Part shown: one piece after another, positions 43,380 to 48,545 of the stretch
How positions within the stretch are numbered: the stretch's first letter is position 1
Layout: every line of letters begins with the position of its first letter
Assembly: GCA_903822185.1 (NCBI GenBank)
Contig: CAIJOA010000010.1
Location: 1 to 48,545, forward strand
Reading direction: 5' to 3'
DNA length: 48,545 nucleotides
Origin: an uncultured Rhodospirillales bacterium
Lineage (GTDB): Bacteria > Pseudomonadota > Alphaproteobacteria > ATCC43930 > CGMCC-115725
Translations under genes and position numbers: made by a program
Notes under the pieces: generated by a model
The model's database searches: none
What the model was told of the DNA's origin: nothing
Seen by the model: only the letters and a program-made list of their open reading frames with translations

Positions 43380-45734
43380 CTACTCCGACACGACATAGGT
43401 AAAGAGGCGGATGCGGCCTGACGGATCGACTTTCCGATAGACGCCCTGAATTTCCACCTCGAAACCGGGGAACGTGTTGAATGCTGCCTCGAACATCTTG
43501 AGGTAGTCAATCATCGGCTGCGCCCGCTCGGTCAGCCGCTCGCCCGGGACGACCGTCGCGATGCCCGGCGGATAGACGACAAAGGGCGTCGTCGCGATGC
43601 GGCCGACGATGGAATCGATCGGCAGAAAATCGACATTGTTGCGGGTCAGGGCGCGGGCCGCCTCGGCCGGGGACAGGGCGATCTCGGGCAGATGGTCGGC
43701 CGAGAACTGTTTCGCCTGGAGCGCGCTGACATTGGCGTCGCGGAAAAAACGGTGCATCGATCCACAAAGATCGCGCAGGCGCACTTTGGCGTAATGCTGC
43801 GGCCGGCGGCGGAAGAATTCCGGGATCACTTCTTCCAGCAGCCGGTTGTCGTCATGCGCCTTTTTGAACGCGACAAGCCCGCTGATCAACGTGCCGGCCT
43901 TGCTGGCCTCGACGCCGGGGGTCAGTAGGAAGAGCAGCGAGTTGAGATCGTTCTTTTCGGGGACGATCCGGTTCTCTCGCAGATATTGGGCGACGACCGG
44001 CGCCGGGATGCCGTGTTCGGCATAGCTGCCGTCGCGATTGAAGCCCGGCGTCAGGATGGTCAGCTTGTTGGGATCCGACATGCAGAAGCCCTGCGTGGTC
44101 TTGCCGAAGCCATGCCACGGCGTGCCGGGGTCGAGGCTCCAATAAGTCGGGTCGGTCGCGAGCAGATCGGTGCTGATCGAATCCCAGACGACATCGTGCG
44201 TGCCGCCTTCGCGCGCCACGTCGGGAATCTGCACCCGGTCCGGCACGAAGGGATCGAAGAACCAGCGGCGTTCGGGACGAACTTCTTTTTCCTCGAACTC
44301 GCGGCCGAGTGCGCGGATCTTTTTCCGCAGCTCGATGCCGAGCCGGATCGTATCGTCCCACAGCACTTCGCCCGAACGGCCCTTCATCATCTGCGCGCCG
44401 ACATCGAGCGACGCGAACAGCGGATAAAACGGCGAGGTCGAGGCATATTGCATGAAGCTCTCGTTGAAGCGCCGATGCTCGACGCGCCGCTTCTGGCCTT
44501 TGATATGCCGATCCTTCATGTGGATCTGCGACGCCTGCGAAAAGCTGGCGAGCTGCTTGTGCGTCGATTGGGTGGCGATGATGCCCGGCGCGTCCGGCCC
44601 AAGCTCGCCCAACCCCATGGCGAAGCGGCCCTTGTACAATGGGTGGAATTTCATGAAGCCCGCCCAGGCCTCGTCGAACAGGATGTAATCGCAGAGATGG
44701 CCGATGCGCTTGAGGATCATTTCGGCGCTGTAGATGGTGCCGTCATAGGTGCATTGCTCGACCACGGCGACGCGGAATGGACGCGGCTTGCGCCAGGCCT
44801 CCGGGTCTTTGACCAGCGGATGCGTGCGGATGCGCTCGCGCAGCGCGGTCTCGTCGAGAGCGTCCCAATCCATCGGCCCGATCAGCCCCCACGGATTGCG
44901 CAGCGTCGGGACATAGACGGGGATGCCGCCGCTGATCATCAGCGCACCGTGATGGGCGGCCTTGTGGTTGTTGCGGTCGAACAGCACGAGATCGCCTTCG
45001 GCGACGAGCGCCGCCAGCGCGACCTTGTTCGAGGTCGAAGTACCGTTGAGGACAAAATAGGTCTTTTCCGCCCCGAAGATTTTGGCGGCTTCTTTCTGCG
45101 CCTGCAGGGCCGGGCCCTCATGCGTCAGCAGATCGCCGAGATCGAGCACCGAATTGTCCAGATCGTCGCGAAAGACGGCTTCGCCGAGATGTTCCATGAA
45201 CACCCGGCCGATCGGGCTGCGGCTGTAGAACACGCCGCCGTTATGGCCCGGGCAGGTCCAAAGCTGGTTGCCCTCTTCCGAATAATCGACGAGCGCGCCG
45301 AAGAATGGCGTCTTCAGCGTTTCGGCATATTGCTTCAAACGGCTGACGAGGTTCTTGGCGATGAAGGCCGGCGTTTCTTCCGACAGGAACACGTAGCCGT
45401 CGATGAAGTCGAGCACTTCGACCGGCAGGTCCTCGAACCGCTTGTGACGGATCAGCAAGATAATCGGGAAATCGAGACCCCGCCGGCGCATCAGGTTGAT
45501 CAGCGCCGAGGTTCGGCCTTCTAGACCCTTCTTGCCCCAATCGACCACCATGCAGCCGATCGCGGCATCGGTCTGGACAGCGATTTCGGCATCTTCCAGC
45601 TTGCGCGCCCTCACCACCTCGAAACCGGAGCGTTCGATCTCCTGGATGATGTGATTGAAACGGACGCCCTCTAGGTCATCCGTATCGAAGGTCGGCGTCG
45701 CGAACAAAAATGTGAACCGCTTGGAATATTCCAT
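43380..45734 (-). CDS. Orn/Lys/Arg decarboxylase (PLP, fold type I)
   Basis: A PLP enzyme of 784 residues that decarboxylates a basic amino acid to a polyamine or agmatine. An N-terminal receiver-like wing domain (about 1-135) precedes the PLP core. The cofactor lysine is Lys393 in ATQSTHKQLASFSQ; FDEAWAGF and LNGTSTSNK are other family segments. The C-terminal domain follows. I cannot say whether arginine, lysine or ornithine is used. It lies between ygiQ (136 bases upstream) and the acetyltransferase gene. Confidence 0.92.
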   Translation of the reverse strand: MEYSKRFTFLFATPTFDTDDLEGVRFNHIIQEIERSGFEVVRARKLEDAEIAVQTDAAIGCMVVDWGKKGLEGRTSALINLMRRRGLDFPIILLIRHKRFEDLPVEVLDFIDGYVFLSEETPAFIAKNLVSRLKQYAETLKTPFFGALVDYSEEGNQLWTCPGHNGGVFYSRSPIGRVFMEHLGEAVFRDDLDNSVLDLGDLLTHEGPALQAQKEAAKIFGAEKTYFVLNGTSTSNKVALAALVAEGDLVLFDRNNHKAAHHGALMISGGIPVYVPTLRNPWGLIGPMDWDALDETALRERIRTHPLVKDPEAWRKPRPFRVAVVEQCTYDGTIYSAEMILKRIGHLCDYILFDEAWAGFMKFHPLYKGRFAMGLGELGPDAPGIIATQSTHKQLASFSQASQIHMKDRHIKGQKRRVEHRRFNESFMQYASTSPFYPLFASLDVGAQMMKGRSGEVLWDDTIRLGIELRKKIRALGREFEEKEVRPERRWFFDPFVPDRVQIPDVAREGGTHDVVWDSISTDLLATDPTYWSLDPGTPWHGFGKTTQGFCMSDPNKLTILTPGFNRDGSYAEHGIPAPVVAQYLRENRIVPEKNDLNSLLFLLTPGVEASKAGTLISGLVAFKKAHDDNRLLEEVIPEFFRRRPQHYAKVRLRDLCGSMHRFFRDANVSALQAKQFSADHLPEIALSPAEAARALTRNNVDFLPIDSIVGRIATTPFVVYPPGIATVVPGERLTERAQPMIDYLKMFEAAFNTFPGFEVEIQGVYRKVDPSGRIRLFTYVVSE

Positions 45735-45870
45735 GTCCTGACCATCTCATTGAACGGGGCCGTACGATAGCGAAAGACCGGGTCACAAATGTGAAACCTT
45801 GCCGTCACGCCTTCGCTCTAGGCGGTCGTACAGGAAGATGTGTCGTCAGAAAAGGATCGGTTGCGGCCGG

Positions 45871-47898
<2,028 letters not shown>

Positions 47899-47950
47899 TA
47901 GTCTAACTCGCGTTTACGGGACTTCGGGCCGACCAAGCCCCGCAATAGAG

Positions 47951-48544
47951 CTAGCGAGCGACTAGTTCGGCGAGTTTGGCGACAACGTCTGCCATCGGCT
48001 CTTCTGCAGTGCTCAGGCCGTTCCGCGAGGCGAGCATAGGGCTGACGTCACGGAGAGCATCGTACGTCGTATTATGCACGATGGGAACAAGCTGGTCACG
48101 CGCAAGGAGTACCGAAAGCTCCTTATCTGCAACGCCAGCCGCTGGGAGGCGCTTCAGCAGCGCAGGTGTTACCAGCACGATCCCGACCCGCGACTTCGCC
48201 AAGCCTTTGTCGATCGCCCTGAGAAACGGCTCTCCGAGGCTAATATCATTCTCGCTGAACCAAACCGAGACGCCGCGCGCTACAAGCAGATCGTATAGCT
48301 CCTTGGCAATCCCCTGCCGATCATCCCAAGCATGGCAGAGAAAGACGTCCCGAAGGTCAGGCAGGGCCGCCCGCTTCTCGGCGGTCTCACGGATCGGCGT
48401 GAGCGCTCGGACTTCTTCAAGCGTGTACAATTGGGACGAACCAGCTCCGGACCAGCGCGGCTTTATGCTTCTGGACCGACCACCGCCGCTCCCACCTCCC
48501 CCACCACTTCCCGACAACGAATACGTTGGAGCCGAATAGGACGG
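47951..48544 (-). CDS. TIR-domain protein with glycine-rich head, 5' end beyond the window
   Basis: A small TIR-domain protein. The domain begins DVFLCHAWDDR, continues VSVWFSENDISLGEPF, AIDKGLAKSRVGIVLVTP, and has Glu in VADKELSVLL where TIR NADases keep their catalytic Glu. Before it stands a low-complexity head rich in Gly and Ser (SGSGGGGGSGGGRSRS). The frame is open to the window edge (reading YSAPTYSLSGSG), so the TTG at 48517 need not be the start. Bacterial TIR proteins often cleave NAD in phage defence or act as effectors; no partner gene is visible on this side. Confidence 0.82.
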   Translation of the reverse strand, partial: PSYSAPTYSLSGSGGGGGSGGGRSRSIKPRWSGAGSSQLYTLEEVRALTPIRETAEKRAALPDLRDVFLCHAWDDRQGIAKELYDLLVARGVSVWFSENDISLGEPFLRAIDKGLAKSRVGIVLVTPALLKRLPAAGVADKELSVLLARDQLVPIVHNTTYDALRDVSPMLASRNGLSTAEEPMADVVAKLAELVAR

Positions 48545-48545
48545 C

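Noticed and set aside
43986-45524. A 512-codon open frame antisense to the decarboxylase
   Set aside because: Shadow of a well-recognised PLP enzyme gene.

Overview
The window is chromosomal DNA from a GC-rich alphaproteobacterium. The evidence is the overall base composition, a LexA box of the alphaproteobacterial form GTTC-N7-GTTC, an HWE-family histidine kinase remnant, a GalE / GH-GT2 / ABC exporter operon of the kind seen in that class, and two families of dispersed palindromes. I cannot name the genus. I read about 46 protein genes or gene remnants, and saw no rRNA, tRNA, CRISPR array or insertion sequence.

Layout. 1-3.2 kb: an M3 oligopeptidase (5' end cut by the window edge) and an ABC1/UbiB-type kinase-like protein. 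3.2-8.6 kb: a tight three-gene operon (galE, a glycoside-hydrolase/glycosyltransferase fusion, an ABC half-exporter) that looks like a self-contained glycan synthesis and export unit; its last gene overlaps a convergent TerC-type membrane gene. 9.3-16 kb: an SRP/FlhF-like GTPase gene broken by an in-frame TAG and lacking its P-loop lysine, a secreted small protein, a DedA protein, a CaiB/BaiF CoA-transferase, an oxidoreductase with a 3' frameshift, an orphan ABC substrate-binding protein, an Rv2179c-like exoribonuclease and a VOC protein. 16-26.3 kb: two small overlapping unknown genes, an enoyl-CoA hydratase/acyl-CoA dehydrogenase pair, membrane proteins, a creatinase-like M24 protein, and a DNA-repair operon (a radical SAM protein followed by DUF4130-UdgX) with a LexA box just before its start codon.

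26.8-31.2 kb is an accessory stretch: a short PhoH ATPase, the scar of a deletion joining a VOC gene to a beheaded HWE kinase with a wrecked response regulator, YbaK, a Phd/VapC toxin-antitoxin pair with a palindromic operator filling its promoter spacer, and an HNH nuclease. 31.2-39.9 kb is metabolic: an ABC-F ATPase, monomeric NADP-isocitrate dehydrogenase, a DHFR-like reductase divergent from an HxlR regulator, an amidohydrolase-family decarboxylase, a DUF2322-like protein and a GMC oxidoreductase. 40-42.7 kb holds a lower-GC restriction-modification pair, probably acquired. 42.7-47.9 kb carries a PAT-like acetyltransferase, an Orn/Lys/Arg decarboxylase and YgiQ on one strand, and the right edge holds a TIR-domain gene whose 5' end lies outside.

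The most interesting units are the SOS-boxed radical SAM/UdgX operon, the GH-GT2 fusion with its exporter, the restriction endonuclease candidate of unfamiliar type, and the TIR protein with a glycine-rich head. Four loci show clear decay (GTPase, oxidoreductase, VOC/kinase junction, response regulator), so the genome seems to be losing some genes while retaining others intact.
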